This document shows positions 41,010-49,711 of a DNA stretch of 64,000 nucleotides, in pieces (position 1 is the first letter of the stretch; every line of letters starts with the position of its first letter). The position numbers and the translations under genes are program-made. Origin of the DNA: Halostella pelagica (GTDB taxonomy: Archaea > Halobacteriota > Halobacteria > Halobacteriales > Natronoarchaeaceae); NCBI GenBank assembly GCA_005954745.1, contig CP040678.1:248001-312000 (forward strand). The letters are read 5' to 3'. The notes under the pieces are model-generated. The model had not been told where the DNA came from and did not search any database. It was given only the letters and a program-made list of their open reading frames with translations.

Positions 41010-41900
41010 ATGCTACGACTGGCGGTCGCCAACCGCGAAGAGACGTTCGAGCGGATGGCCGACCCCCTCGAAGAACGCGGTATCGAGGCCGTTCACGTCC
41101 CGGCGCGCGAACGAGCGATCGCTTTGACCGGCGACGATCCGTTCGACGCCACCGACGACGGCCGGTTCGCTCCCGACGGGTTCGATGCCGGATTCGTGTT
41201 CCCGGGCCGGATAATGGAGGGCGGTGCCGTCGACGCCCTCCTCGACGTGCCGTGGCTCAACGGCCGTGAGGCCGTCCTCACGTCGCGGAACAAGGGCGCT
41301 GTAATAGCGGAACTTGGTCAAGCGGGACTGCCCGTTCCCGAGACGGTGATGGTGTCGAACCCTGCCGACCGGGCCGACCTGGTCGACGCGTTCGAACGGT
41401 TCGACCCGCCCGTCGTCGTCAAGCCGAACTCAGCGACCCGCGGCGCGGGCGTGGCGAAAGCGCACGACCTCGACTCCTTTCTCGGCGTCGTCGACTATCT
41501 CGACCTGGTCCACGACTACCGAGCGACCGGCGACAAGACGTTTCTCGTCCAGGAGTACCTGCCCGAGGCGACGGATTACCGGGCGATGGTCGTCGACGGC
41601 GAGTTCGTCGGCGCGGTCGAGCGCCGCCTTCCGGGGGACGCGCTGGCGGCGGGGCAGTGGAAACACAACGTCCACCGGGGGGCAGTCGCCGAGGGAGTTG
41701 ACCTGTCCGCGGAACTGTGCCGCCTCGCAGAGCGGACGGCGGCGACGCTTGGTGTTCGGTTCCTCGGGGTCGACCTCCTCGTCACGCCTGACCGGACGGT
41801 GGTCAACGAGACGAACGCCCGGCCGACGATAGACGCGGCGACGAAGTATCGACCGGACTTCTACGACAGGATAGCAACCGCGATCAGAGACCTCGTCTGA
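41010..41900 (+). CDS. RimK-type ATP-grasp ligase
   Basis: The product has 296 aa. Residues about 95-290 form an ATP-grasp fold: GLPVPETVMVSNPADRADLV, PPVVVKPNSATRGAGVAKA (glycine-rich loop with Lys), FLVQEYLPEATDYRAMVVDG, and NETNARPTIDAATKYRPDFY with the Mg-binding Asn/Glu. This class includes RimK, MptN and CofF-like enzymes that add glutamate or other acids to a peptide or cofactor; the substrate is not decided here. It follows the L10e gene by about 70 bases on the same strand. A ribosomal or coenzyme F420/tetrahydromethanopterin target would fit known haloarchaeal members. Confidence 0.85.
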   Translation: MLRLAVANREETFERMADPLEERGIEAVHVPARERAIALTGDDPFDATDDGRFAPDGFDAGFVFPGRIMEGGAVDALLDVPWLNGREAVLTSRNKGAVIAELGQAGLPVPETVMVSNPADRADLVDAFERFDPPVVVKPNSATRGAGVAKAHDLDSFLGVVDYLDLVHDYRATGDKTFLVQEYLPEATDYRAMVVDGEFVGAVERRLPGDALAAGQWKHNVHRGAVAEGVDLSAELCRLAERTAATLGVRFLGVDLLVTPDRTVVNETNARPTIDAATKYRPDFYDRIATAIRDLV

Positions 41901-41959
41901 CGGCGGTTCGGAGCGGACGGATGCTGACGGCGACTTCGGATACCGTTCTGCCGGGGAGT

Positions 41960-42358
41960 TCAGTTAACGTCGATGTCGGCGGAGTCGTCGCCCGCGCGAT
42001 CGAACGACACTTCGAGGACGCCGTTGTTGTAGGTGGCCGATGCGGAGTGTTCGTCGACCCGCACGGGGAGCGAGACGCGCTCGTCGTACTCGCGGCGTTC
42101 GCTGGCGGCGCTGATGGTGAGCACCTTTCCGTCGCACTGGAGTTCGATGTCGTCTTTCTCCACGCCGGGCAGGTCCGCGACGACGCGGATCTGTTCGTCG
42201 GTCTCGTGGATGTCGACGTGGGTGTCGGATCCGAACCCGGCCGAACTCTCGAAACGCATGTCGGCACTACCGGTGCCGGCACCCATCATCTCGTTCATCA
42301 TCCGCTCTATCTCCCGGAACAGGTCGTCGAAAGGCTCGTCGCGGTCGTCGCGTCGCAT
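41960..42358 (-). CDS. Hsp20-family small heat-shock protein
   Basis: The 132-aa product has a short N-terminal region (MRRDDRDEPFDDLFREIERM), an alpha-crystallin domain (VDIHETDEQIRVVADLPGVEKDDIELQ...), and the C-terminal conserved NNGVLEVSFDR (beta 8-9). The terminal IxI-type motif appears as SADIDVN, so the oligomer anchor may be weak. It is an ATP-independent chaperone that holds unfolded proteins. It lies about 100 bases from the type II GAPDH gene on the same strand. Confidence 0.92.
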   Translation of the reverse strand: MRRDDRDEPFDDLFREIERMMNEMMGAGTGSADMRFESSAGFGSDTHVDIHETDEQIRVVADLPGVEKDDIELQCDGKVLTISAASERREYDERVSLPVRVDEHSASATYNNGVLEVSFDRAGDDSADIDVN

Positions 42359-42457
42359 ACGACACCGTAGGGACAGCGCGGGCAAAAACCTTCTGTCAGT
42401 CGCGGATGTCGCCAGACACTGACGACGCAGAAACCAGAATCGGCGTCCGGGCCGCGC

Positions 42458-43471
42458 TCAGATGCCGAGGTCGAGCGCCTCGTTCGTTCGCTCGATGCTC
42501 TCCTCGGCGTCGGCGAGTTCGGACACTGCACGGAGCGCGTCGACGTTCTCCGGGACGACGTCGCTCTCCTGGTGGATCGCCTGAAAGAGGAACAGCTCGT
42601 CGTCCTCCATCGTTATCGACTCCTCCCAGATGCAGTTCTCCCAGATGTCACCTCGCGGGCGGCCGACGTCCCGAGCGAGTTCCTTGAGCTTGCCGGGACC
42701 GTCGATCCGCATCCCTTCGGGGACGAGGAACAGCCGAGACTCGTCGGCCAGCAACTCCTTCACTTCGGCGGCGTCGGGCGCGGAGCCGAGCTGGACGTTG
42801 ATACTGTGGACGTGCATCAGCGTCGACGGGACCTTCAGCCCGGCGGTGTGGATGTCGAGGTCCGGGAAAACCGTCTGAACGTCCGGACCGTGGTGGGACG
42901 GCAACTCGACCGGGTCCGGGAGAATGTCGTCGATCGGACCGCGGTTCGACTGGTCGGGGTCGCCGCCGCGGCGGACGAGCGTCGCGCGGACCTGCTCTAC
43001 ACCGTACGCCTCGTACAGCGGTGCGAGAAGGCGCGACAGTCCGGTCGTGTTGCAGGAGACGACCCGCACGTACTGCTCGCCGAGTGCTTCGGAGTAGTTA
43101 GCGCGGGCGTTGAAACTGGTTTCGGCGACGTCCGGCGCTTCGGCCCCTTGGAACAGCGCCGGCGTGTCGTGGTTCTCGTACAGCGGTTTGTTCTCTGCAC
43201 CTATGCCGCCGGGCGTCGCGTCGACGACGACGTCGCTTTCGGCGACGAGGTCGTCGACGGTTCCGTCGACGTCGAGACCGGCCGTCTCGAACTCTCCCAC
43301 CCCGTCGGCACCCGCTACGTACAGCGAGTAACCGGCGCGGTCGGCACTCTCGGCGACGAAGTCCGCCGACGTCTTCGCGACGCCGTGGACTTCCATGTCC
43401 GGTTGCGCCTGGACGGCGTCCGCGACGCGTTTCCCGATAGTGCCGTACCCGTTGATGCCCACATGGAGCAT
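42458..43471 (-). CDS. gapII: Type II (archaeal) glyceraldehyde-3-phosphate dehydrogenase
   Basis: The product has 337 aa. [20 protein letters not shown] is the NAD(P) Rossmann start, [13 protein letters not shown] carries the catalytic Cys, and [19 protein letters not shown] and HHGPDVQTV are archaeal-type signatures. In Haloferax volcanii the type II enzyme was reported as the gluconeogenic one and the type I enzyme as the glycolytic one. Here, too, both sit together. A strong GGAGGAGGT Shine-Dalgarno lies just upstream of the ATG at 43471, unusual among the leaderless genes around it. Confidence 0.95.
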   Translation of the reverse strand: MLHVGINGYGTIGKRVADAVQAQPDMEVHGVAKTSADFVAESADRAGYSLYVAGADGVGEFETAGLDVDGTVDDLVAESDVVVDATPGGIGAENKPLYENHDTPALFQGAEAPDVAETSFNARANYSEALGEQYVRVVSCNTTGLSRLLAPLYEAYGVEQVRATLVRRGGDPDQSNRGPIDDILPDPVELPSHHGPDVQTVFPDLDIHTAGLKVPSTLMHVHSINVQLGSAPDAAEVKELLADESRLFLVPEGMRIDGPGKLKELARDVGRPRGDIWENCIWEESITMEDDELFLFQAIHQESDVVPENVDALRAVSELADAEESIERTNEALDLGI

Positions 43472-43474
43472 ATG

Positions 43475-43483
43475 ACCTCCTCC
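43475..43483 (-). promoter_or_regulatory. Shine-Dalgarno sequence of gapII
   Basis: GGAGGAGGT on the minus strand lies three bases before the ATG at 43471 and matches the 16S rRNA 3' end well. It confirms the start codon and implies a leadered transcript. Confidence 0.65.
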
Positions 43484-43728
43484 GACGTTGATGGGGATAA
43501 CCTTTTCGTGTCAATATGATAGATTTTAACTCGAAATTGAGTAGTGGCGGGGGAATTCAGGGGACGTAGCCGGCCTTCTCTCGATGCAAGTTAACTACTC
43601 CCTATGAAATAAATATTACCTATCCGAACTTTTCTCGGTGTGGGCGTCGTGTCTCCCGTCGTCGACCGCGGAACACCTGACTGTCTTTCGATAGCTTCGA
43701 GAGCTCTCAGATCGCCGGTTTGTTGGAT

Positions 43729-43739
43729 AAATACTTTAC
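43729..43739 (+). promoter_or_regulatory. TATA-like box of gapI
   Basis: AAATACTTTAC lies 24-34 bases before the ATG at 43763, the classical distance for a leaderless haloarchaeal transcript. Confidence 0.55.
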
Positions 43740-43762
43740 TGCCCGCCCTCTATTATTCAGAT

Positions 43763-44848
43763 ATGAGTAAAGATTCAGATGCTACGCGTACGGTCGCGGA
43801 GAGTGCCGATCCCATCAGAATCGGGCTGAACGGGTTCGGTCGCATCGGCCGGAACGTCTTCCGGGCGGCGATGGACACGGCCGGCGCGGAGGTCGTCGGC
43901 ATCAACGACGTGATGGACAGCGAGGACATGGCGTACCTTCTGGAGTACGACACCGTTCACAGCACGCTCGACGGCGTCGACCTCGACGGCGACGAACTCA
44001 CCGTCGGCGACCTCTCCGTTCCGCTCCTCTCCGAGAAGGACCCCGCAAAGCTCCCGTGGGACGAGTACGACGTCGACGTCGCCTTCGAGTGCACCGGTCT
44101 CTTCCGGACCTACGACGACGCGTACAAACACGTCGAGGCCGGCGCGGACAAAGCCGTCATCTCCGCTCCGCCGAAGGGCGAGACGGAGGTCAAGACGATC
44201 GTCTACGGCGTCAACGACGACGAGTACGAGGGCGAGGACGTGGTCTCGAACGCCTCCTGTACGACGAACAGCGTCTCCCCCGTCGCGAAGGTGTTAGACG
44301 AGGAGTTCGGCATCGAGTCCGGCATGCTGACCACGGTCCACGCCTACACCGGGTCCCAGAACCTCATCGACGGGCCGAAGGCAAAGACCCGACGCGGCCG
44401 CGCTGCAGCGGAGAACATCGTCCCGACGTCGACCGGTGCCGCGAAGGCGACGACGGAAGTCCTGCCGGAACTGGCCGGAAAACTCGACGGCATGGCGATG
44501 CGCGTCCCCGTCCCCGACGGGTCCATCACGGACTTCACCGTCGACCTCGAAGCGGACGCCTCCGCCGAGGAGGTCAACGAGGCGTTCAAGCGGGCCGCCC
44601 GCGGCGACCTGGAAGGCGTTCTCGGCTACACCGAAGACGAGGTCGTCTCTCGCGACATCGTCGGCGTTCCCTTCTCGTCGCTGGTCGACCTCCAGTCGAC
44701 GATGGAAGTCGAGGCCGAAGACGGCCTGATCAAGGTACTCGCCTGGTACGACAACGAGTACGGCTTCGCGAATCGGATGCTAGACGTCGCCGGGCTCGTC
44801 AGCGAGAAGGAAACGGACAAGTCCGCAGAGGTTGAGCCTTCGGCCTGA
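43763..44848 (+). CDS. gapI: Type I glyceraldehyde-3-phosphate dehydrogenase
   Basis: The product has 361 aa. PIRIGLNGFGRIGRNVFRAA is the Rossmann start, SNASCTTNSVSPVAKVL has the catalytic Cys with the bacterial-type SCTTN motif, and TSTGAAKATTEVLPEL and WYDNEYGFANRMLDVA are standard. It oxidises glyceraldehyde-3-phosphate in glycolysis. It heads an operon with pgk, whose ATG lies six bases after the stop. The N-terminal 18 residues form an acidic extension typical of halophiles. The ATG at 43763 fits the leaderless TATA box. Confidence 0.95.
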   Translation: MSKDSDATRTVAESADPIRIGLNGFGRIGRNVFRAAMDTAGAEVVGINDVMDSEDMAYLLEYDTVHSTLDGVDLDGDELTVGDLSVPLLSEKDPAKLPWDEYDVDVAFECTGLFRTYDDAYKHVEAGADKAVISAPPKGETEVKTIVYGVNDDEYEGEDVVSNASCTTNSVSPVAKVLDEEFGIESGMLTTVHAYTGSQNLIDGPKAKTRRGRAAAENIVPTSTGAAKATTEVLPELAGKLDGMAMRVPVPDGSITDFTVDLEADASAEEVNEAFKRAARGDLEGVLGYTEDEVVSRDIVGVPFSSLVDLQSTMEVEAEDGLIKVLAWYDNEYGFANRMLDVAGLVSEKETDKSAEVEPSA

Positions 44849-44854
44849 GTCCGA

Positions 44855-46066
44855 ATGTTCCAAACTCTCGACGACCTCGCGCCCGATCAGCGACTGCTGG
44901 TCCGCCTCGACCTGAACGCGCCCATCGAAGACGGCCGCGCGCAGGACCACCGCCGGTTCGAGCGTCACGCAGACACGGTGCAGGAACTGGTCGACGACGG
45001 CCACGCAGTCGTCCTGATGGCTCACCAGGGCCGTCCGGGCCGAGATACGTTCGTCTCGCTGGAATCTCACGCCGACGTGCTCGCCTCCCATCTCGACCGT
45101 GCGGTCTCGTTCGTGGACGACGTGTACGGCGACGACGCCCTGTCCGCCATCGACGACACCGAGAGAGGCGACGTTCTCCTGCTGGAGAACGTCCGCTTTC
45201 TCGAAGACGAGGAGTTGGGCGACCGTTCGCCCGAGGACCACGCCCGGAGCGAGTTCGTACAGACGCTCGCGCCGGAGTTCGACGCCTACGTCAACGACGC
45301 CTACTCCGCGGCCCACCGCGCACACGCTTCTATCGTCGGTTTCCCGCAGGCGATGGACGCCTACGCCGGCCGCGTGATGGTCGACGAGTACGAGTACAAC
45401 ACCAGCATCGAACGCCGCGACTTCGACGGCAAAGTGACGATGGCGCTCGGCGGCACCAAAGCCGAGGACGTCATCGCCGCCATGGACCACCTGGACGAGA
45501 CGGTCGACCAGTTCCTGCTCGGCGGCGTCGTCGGCGAACTGTTTCTCCGCTCGGCGGGCTATCCAGTCGGCTACGATCTCCCTGACGGGACGGGCCTCTA
45601 CGACGACAACTACGAGAAAAACGAGGCGATCATAGAGCGCGTGCTCGACGAGTACGGCGACCGTATCGCGCTCCCCGAGGACATGGCGTACGAGGACGAG
45701 AGCGGTGACCGCGCCGAACACGACGTCGACGACATCGACGAAAAGTCAGTTTCCTACATGGATGTCGGCCACGGCACCGTCGAGACGTACGCTCCCCACA
45801 TCGAGGAGTCCGAGGCCGTCCTCGTAAAGGGTGCGCTCGGCGTCTTCGAGGACGAGCGGTTCAATTACGGGACCGTCGAAGTGCTCCGCGCAGTCGCCGA
45901 CTCCGACTGCTTCTCGGTCGTCGGCGGCGGCGATACCTCCCGTACCGTCACGATGTACGACTTGGGCGAGGAGAACTTCGACCACCTCTCGATCGCTGGC
46001 GGCGCGTATCTCCGCGCACTCACCGGGGAACCGCTCGCGGCCGTCGAGGCACTGCGTCAGGAGTGA
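44855..46066 (+). CDS. pgk: Phosphoglycerate kinase
   Basis: The 403-aa product makes 3-phosphoglycerate and ATP from 1,3-bisphosphoglycerate. VRLDLNAPIEDGR and DHRRFERHADTVQEL are the substrate-binding N-domain elements, then LMAHQGRPGRDTFVSL, LLLENVRFLEDEE, a YVNDAYSAAHRAHAS segment and the C-terminal VVGGGDTSRTV nucleotide loop. It is translated next to gapI. The glycine-rich GGTKAEDVIAAMDHL segment lacks some residues of the bacterial form, which is common in archaeal PGKs. Confidence 0.95.
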   Translation: MFQTLDDLAPDQRLLVRLDLNAPIEDGRAQDHRRFERHADTVQELVDDGHAVVLMAHQGRPGRDTFVSLESHADVLASHLDRAVSFVDDVYGDDALSAIDDTERGDVLLLENVRFLEDEELGDRSPEDHARSEFVQTLAPEFDAYVNDAYSAAHRAHASIVGFPQAMDAYAGRVMVDEYEYNTSIERRDFDGKVTMALGGTKAEDVIAAMDHLDETVDQFLLGGVVGELFLRSAGYPVGYDLPDGTGLYDDNYEKNEAIIERVLDEYGDRIALPEDMAYEDESGDRAEHDVDDIDEKSVSYMDVGHGTVETYAPHIEESEAVLVKGALGVFEDERFNYGTVEVLRAVADSDCFSVVGGGDTSRTVTMYDLGEENFDHLSIAGGAYLRALTGEPLAAVEALRQE

Positions 46067-46161
46067 GCGCGCCGAGCGATCGGATCCCAGCCGCTGGGAG
46101 TTCGATCACCCACGGGTACCGTCCGCGGAACCGAATGGATTCAGGCGGGGATCTGTTCCGG

Positions 46162-46872
46162 TCACCCGATCTTATCCGTCGTGTTGACCGTGATATCCGG
46201 TATTTCGACGTGGTCCGGACGGGAGACAGCGAACGTTATCGCCTCCGCCACGTCGGACGGGTTCAGCGCCCGGCCGTCCCACTCCTCCCAGTCGTTCATC
46301 TCGCTGGCGACCGGTCCCGGCATGACGATCGTCACCCGGACATCCTCTTCGGACATCTCCTTCCGGAGGGACCGGCAGAACCCGTTGACGCCGAACTTCG
46401 ACGCAGTGTAGGCGCTCCCGCCCTCAGCGGGATAGCGAGCGTTCATCGAAGACACGGCGACGATGTCACCCCCGTCCGACGCGAGCATGGCGGGCAACGC
46501 GGCGTGAGTCGTGTTCATCACCCCGAGCAGGTTGACCCGGACCTGCCGCCGAAAGTCAGCCCTGTCAGCGTCCGCGACCGGGTCGGATCGGAGCACGCCG
46601 GCGTTGTTGACGAGGATATCGACGCTACCGAACGCGTCCCGCGTCTCCTCGACCATCGCTGTGACCTCGTCCTCGTCGGCGACGTCGGTCGGAACGACGA
46701 GCGCTCTCCCGTTCTCGATCTCGTCGGCGATCTCCTCCAGTCGGTCCTCGCGACGGGCCACCAGCGCAACGGCACAGCCCTCGCGTGCAAGCGCCCTTGC
46801 CGTCGCCTCGCCGATTCCCGACGACGCCCCGGTCACTATTGCTGTCCTGTCAGCCAAATCCATATCTGCCAT
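46162..46872 (-). CDS. Short-chain dehydrogenase/reductase
   Basis: The product has 236 aa. The classical SDR motifs are TGASSGIG (cofactor loop, about residues 15-22), NNAG (about 90-93), Ser in VSSMNARYPAEGG, YTASK (catalytic Tyr and Lys) and MPGPVASEM. The residue after the second strand is Arg-Arg (VARREDRLEEI), favouring NADP(H). The substrate is unknown. It is convergent with pgk. Confidence 0.9.
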   Translation of the reverse strand: MADMDLADRTAIVTGASSGIGEATARALAREGCAVALVARREDRLEEIADEIENGRALVVPTDVADEDEVTAMVEETRDAFGSVDILVNNAGVLRSDPVADADRADFRRQVRVNLLGVMNTTHAALPAMLASDGGDIVAVSSMNARYPAEGGSAYTASKFGVNGFCRSLRKEMSEEDVRVTIVMPGPVASEMNDWEEWDGRALNPSDVAEAITFAVSRPDHVEIPDITVNTTDKIG

Positions 46873-46915
46873 GTAGAGTGCCTCCTGATAAACGTCTCCG
46901 CTCCACGAACGGAGT

Positions 46916-46924
46916 CGTTTTATG
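46916..46924 (+). promoter_or_regulatory. TATA-like box of the 46948 gene
   Basis: GTTTTATGT begins 32 bases before the ATG at 46948, which fits a leaderless transcript. Confidence 0.5.
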
Positions 46925-46947
46925 TGATATAGTAATCCACGTCGACT

Positions 46948-48042
46948 ATGACTGAGGCGGGGACGGATATCGACACGGCCGAACTCGAAACGTTCCTTTC
47001 GAGCGAATTAGACGTGGGCGGGGTCGAAACCGAGGTAGTTCACGATGGGCTCAATCTGTCCATCGTGATCTCGACACCCGAGGACGAGTCAGCATACGTT
47101 CTGCGACGGCCGAACAAGCTGAGACACACGGAGTCGTTTAACGAGTTGCGTCAGGAGTACAGTGTGTTGCAACTGCTCGGAGAGACCGCCGTACCCGCTC
47201 CGGAACCGGTCCTGATTTGCGAGGACAACCCGGATATCGATGACCCGTTTCTGGTGATGACGTATCTCGACGGAGAGACGATCCCACTGGGTTCCGCACC
47301 GCCCGAACGGTTTCGAAACACGGCAGCGCGCGACCGGATCGCCACCGTCCTGACCGATACGCTCGCCGAGATCCACACGGTAGACGCGGAGCAGTTCGCG
47401 GACGTGTGTGAACGGCAGACGACGGAGGCACAGGTCGAACGCGTCATCGACCAACTCGGCAATGCGACCCGGGTGACCGGACACGATCCCCCCGCACTCT
47501 GGGATGTCGCGGACTGGCTTCGGGACAACGTCCCGTCGGACACCGAGACGGCCCTCGTTCACGGGGATTACCGGCCGAGCAACGTTCTCTTCGGGGGGAC
47601 GGACAGGCCCGAGATCACCGGTGTTCTCGACTGGGAAACGGCGTTTCTCGGCGACCCGCTGACCGAACTCGGATACCTTCTGCTCCGGTGGCGAGACGAC
47701 GGCGACCCGACGCCGTCACTTGCCGGAATTCGGGACCGATGTTCGAACGAGGACGTGATACAGGACCTGAACGAAACCAACGACCGTGGGCTCGCTCCGT
47801 TCACCAACGAACCGGGCAGTCCCAGCCGACGGGACCTCATCGCTCGGTACGAGGACGAGACGGGGATGCCGTTCGAAAACGAGCGGTTCTACCGAGCGTT
47901 CGCGGCGTTTACGCTCGCGACTGTTTGGGAGGATCTCCACCGCCACCAGATAGAAGCCGGGGCGGAGTCCGACTGGGAGCCGTACGTCGATTACATGGCG
48001 CTGATAGCTGATAGTATCGCCAGCGGGGAGTTCCGGCTTTAG
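46948..48042 (+). CDS. Phosphotransferase-family (APH-like) protein
   Basis: The 364-aa product is of the ACAD10/APH kinase type. Residues about 55-85 carry YVLRRPNKLRHTESFNELRQ (phosphate-binding Lys region). The catalytic loop is LVHGDYRPSNVLF (HxDxxxxN: His, Asp, Asn). Then comes ITGVLDWETAFLGDPLTELG, with the DFG-like Asp and Glu-rich motif. Substrates in this family include hydroxy-acyl intermediates and small metabolites, so it should not be called antibiotic resistance. It has its own promoter and is alone on the plus strand. Confidence 0.86.
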   Translation: MTEAGTDIDTAELETFLSSELDVGGVETEVVHDGLNLSIVISTPEDESAYVLRRPNKLRHTESFNELRQEYSVLQLLGETAVPAPEPVLICEDNPDIDDPFLVMTYLDGETIPLGSAPPERFRNTAARDRIATVLTDTLAEIHTVDAEQFADVCERQTTEAQVERVIDQLGNATRVTGHDPPALWDVADWLRDNVPSDTETALVHGDYRPSNVLFGGTDRPEITGVLDWETAFLGDPLTELGYLLLRWRDDGDPTPSLAGIRDRCSNEDVIQDLNETNDRGLAPFTNEPGSPSRRDLIARYEDETGMPFENERFYRAFAAFTLATVWEDLHRHQIEAGAESDWEPYVDYMALIADSIASGEFRL

Positions 48043-48173
48043 GCGAGTTCGGTATCAGTGGCTCTCTCCGTCTCACGGGCGAGTTCACGTCGAACTCTAC
48101 CACTTTCTACGCCGCCACCGCTCGCAGTTAGCGACCGCCCACGCTTTTCCCGGCCGTCGCCGTACCGGCGCAC

Positions 48174-48674
48174 ATGCGAATCGGCATCGTCTCCGACACG
48201 CACGACAACGTCGACGTGGTCGAGCGGGCGGTCGAACACTTCGAGCGCGAGGACGTCGACGCCGTCGTCCACTGCGGCGATTTCGTTGCGCCGTTCTCCG
48301 CGACGCCGTTCGAGCGCGAGGCGTGGGAGTTCCACGCCGTCCGGGGGAACAACGACGGCGAGTGGAACCTGCAGGCGGCGGTCGAGGCGTTCGGCACGTA
48401 CCACGGCGAGATGGCCGAACTGACGCTCGACGGCACCGACTTCGCGGTGTATCACGGCACCAGCATGCCCATCGTGCAGGCGCTGGTCGAGCGCGGCGAG
48501 TACGACTACGTCCTCCACGGGCACACCCACCAGTGCGCTCACGAGGAGGGCGGAACCGTCCGGATCAATCCGGGAGGCATCTGGATCCCGCCCGCGCCCG
48601 AACCGCTCCACGTCGCCGTCCTCGATACGGACGCCGGCGAGGTCGCGTTCGAGCGGATAGAAGACAAGGACTAA
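48174..48674 (+). CDS. YfcE-type metallophosphoesterase
   Basis: The product has 166 aa and the compact calcineurin-like fold: MRIGIVSDTHDNVDVVERAV (metal ligands Asp and His), VVHCGDFV, RGNNDGEWN, YHGT, HGHTHQC. It hydrolyses phosphodiesters; the physiological substrate is unknown. Length is normal for YfcE/MJ0936-type enzymes. The gene is followed by an aminopeptidase gene after about 26 bases, suggesting one transcript. Confidence 0.9.
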   Translation: MRIGIVSDTHDNVDVVERAVEHFEREDVDAVVHCGDFVAPFSATPFEREAWEFHAVRGNNDGEWNLQAAVEAFGTYHGEMAELTLDGTDFAVYHGTSMPIVQALVERGEYDYVLHGHTHQCAHEEGGTVRINPGGIWIPPAPEPLHVAVLDTDAGEVAFERIEDKD

Positions 48675-48699
48675 CCTCCCGCCCCGCGCACGTCTCCCC

Positions 48700-49650
48700 A
48701 TGAGCGACCTCCGGAACTCCGCCGAGACGGCGGTCGAACAGTGTCTGAACCTCGGGACCGAGGAGTCCTGCGCCGTCGTCACCGATGACAAGCGCGAGGC
48801 GATCGGCGAGGCGCTGTACGAGGTGGCGAGCGAGATCACCGACGACGCGACGCTCCTGCGGTACCCGCCGGGTGACCAGCACGGCGAGGAACCGCCGGCC
48901 CCCGTCGCGGCGGCGATGCGGGAGGCCGACGTGTTTCTCGCACCGACGACGAAGAGCCTGAGCCACACCCGCGCACGCGGCGAGGCCTGCGAGGCGGGCG
49001 CTCGCGGCGCGACCCTCCCCGGCATCACTGAAGAGGTGTTCACCACGGGACTGGACGCCGATTACGAGTCCATCGCCGCCGAGTGCGAGGCGATGCTGGA
49101 ACGGGTAGGCGACGCGGAGGAGGTCCGCGTGACGACGGAGCGCGGCACCGACATCACGTTCTATCCGGGCGACCGCGAGTGGCTCTCGGACACCGGCATG
49201 GTCCGCGACCCGGGCGACTTCTCTAACCTGCCCGCGGGCGAGGTGTTCGTCAGCCCCGAGAGCGCCGACGGGACGTACGTTGTCGACGGGACGATGATGC
49301 CCCACGGCCTGCTCGACGACGGCGAGACCCTGGAGTTCGAAGTCGAAGACGGCTACGTCACCTCGATCAGCGACGACGACATCCGCGGACAGGTTGAGGC
49401 GGCAGCCGACGAGGTGGGCGACGCGGCGTACAACCTCGCCGAACTCGGCATCGGGACGAACGTCGCCGTCACGGAACTCGTCGGGTCTGTTCTGTTAGAC
49501 GAGAAAGCCGGCGGCACTGTCCACATCGCCCTCGGCGACGACGCGGGCATCGGCGGCGACACGGACGCCCCTATCCACCTCGACGGGATCATCCGCGACC
49601 CGACGGTGTACGCGGACGGCGAAGCCGTCGAACTACCGGAGGGGGTCTGA
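48700..49650 (+). CDS. M29-type (aminopeptidase T-like) protein
   Basis: The 316-aa product contains the family segments FLAPTTKSLSHTRARGEACE, GATLPGITEEVFTTGLDADY, RVTTERGTDITFYPGDREW and the metal-site region LAELGIGTN, with GTVHIALGDDAGIGGDTDAPIHLDGI near the C-terminus. Family members are metal-dependent leucyl aminopeptidases. The His and Glu metal ligands appear in the GTVHIALGD and HLDGI stretches. A start at 48700 matches the family. Confidence 0.85.
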   Translation: MSDLRNSAETAVEQCLNLGTEESCAVVTDDKREAIGEALYEVASEITDDATLLRYPPGDQHGEEPPAPVAAAMREADVFLAPTTKSLSHTRARGEACEAGARGATLPGITEEVFTTGLDADYESIAAECEAMLERVGDAEEVRVTTERGTDITFYPGDREWLSDTGMVRDPGDFSNLPAGEVFVSPESADGTYVVDGTMMPHGLLDDGETLEFEVEDGYVTSISDDDIRGQVEAAADEVGDAAYNLAELGIGTNVAVTELVGSVLLDEKAGGTVHIALGDDAGIGGDTDAPIHLDGIIRDPTVYADGEAVELPEGV

Positions 49651-49711
49651 GACGCGGCCTCGGCGGTCGTTCCGCGCCGTCCTTTTGGCAGTGCCCTGCG
49701 TACACGTCTGT

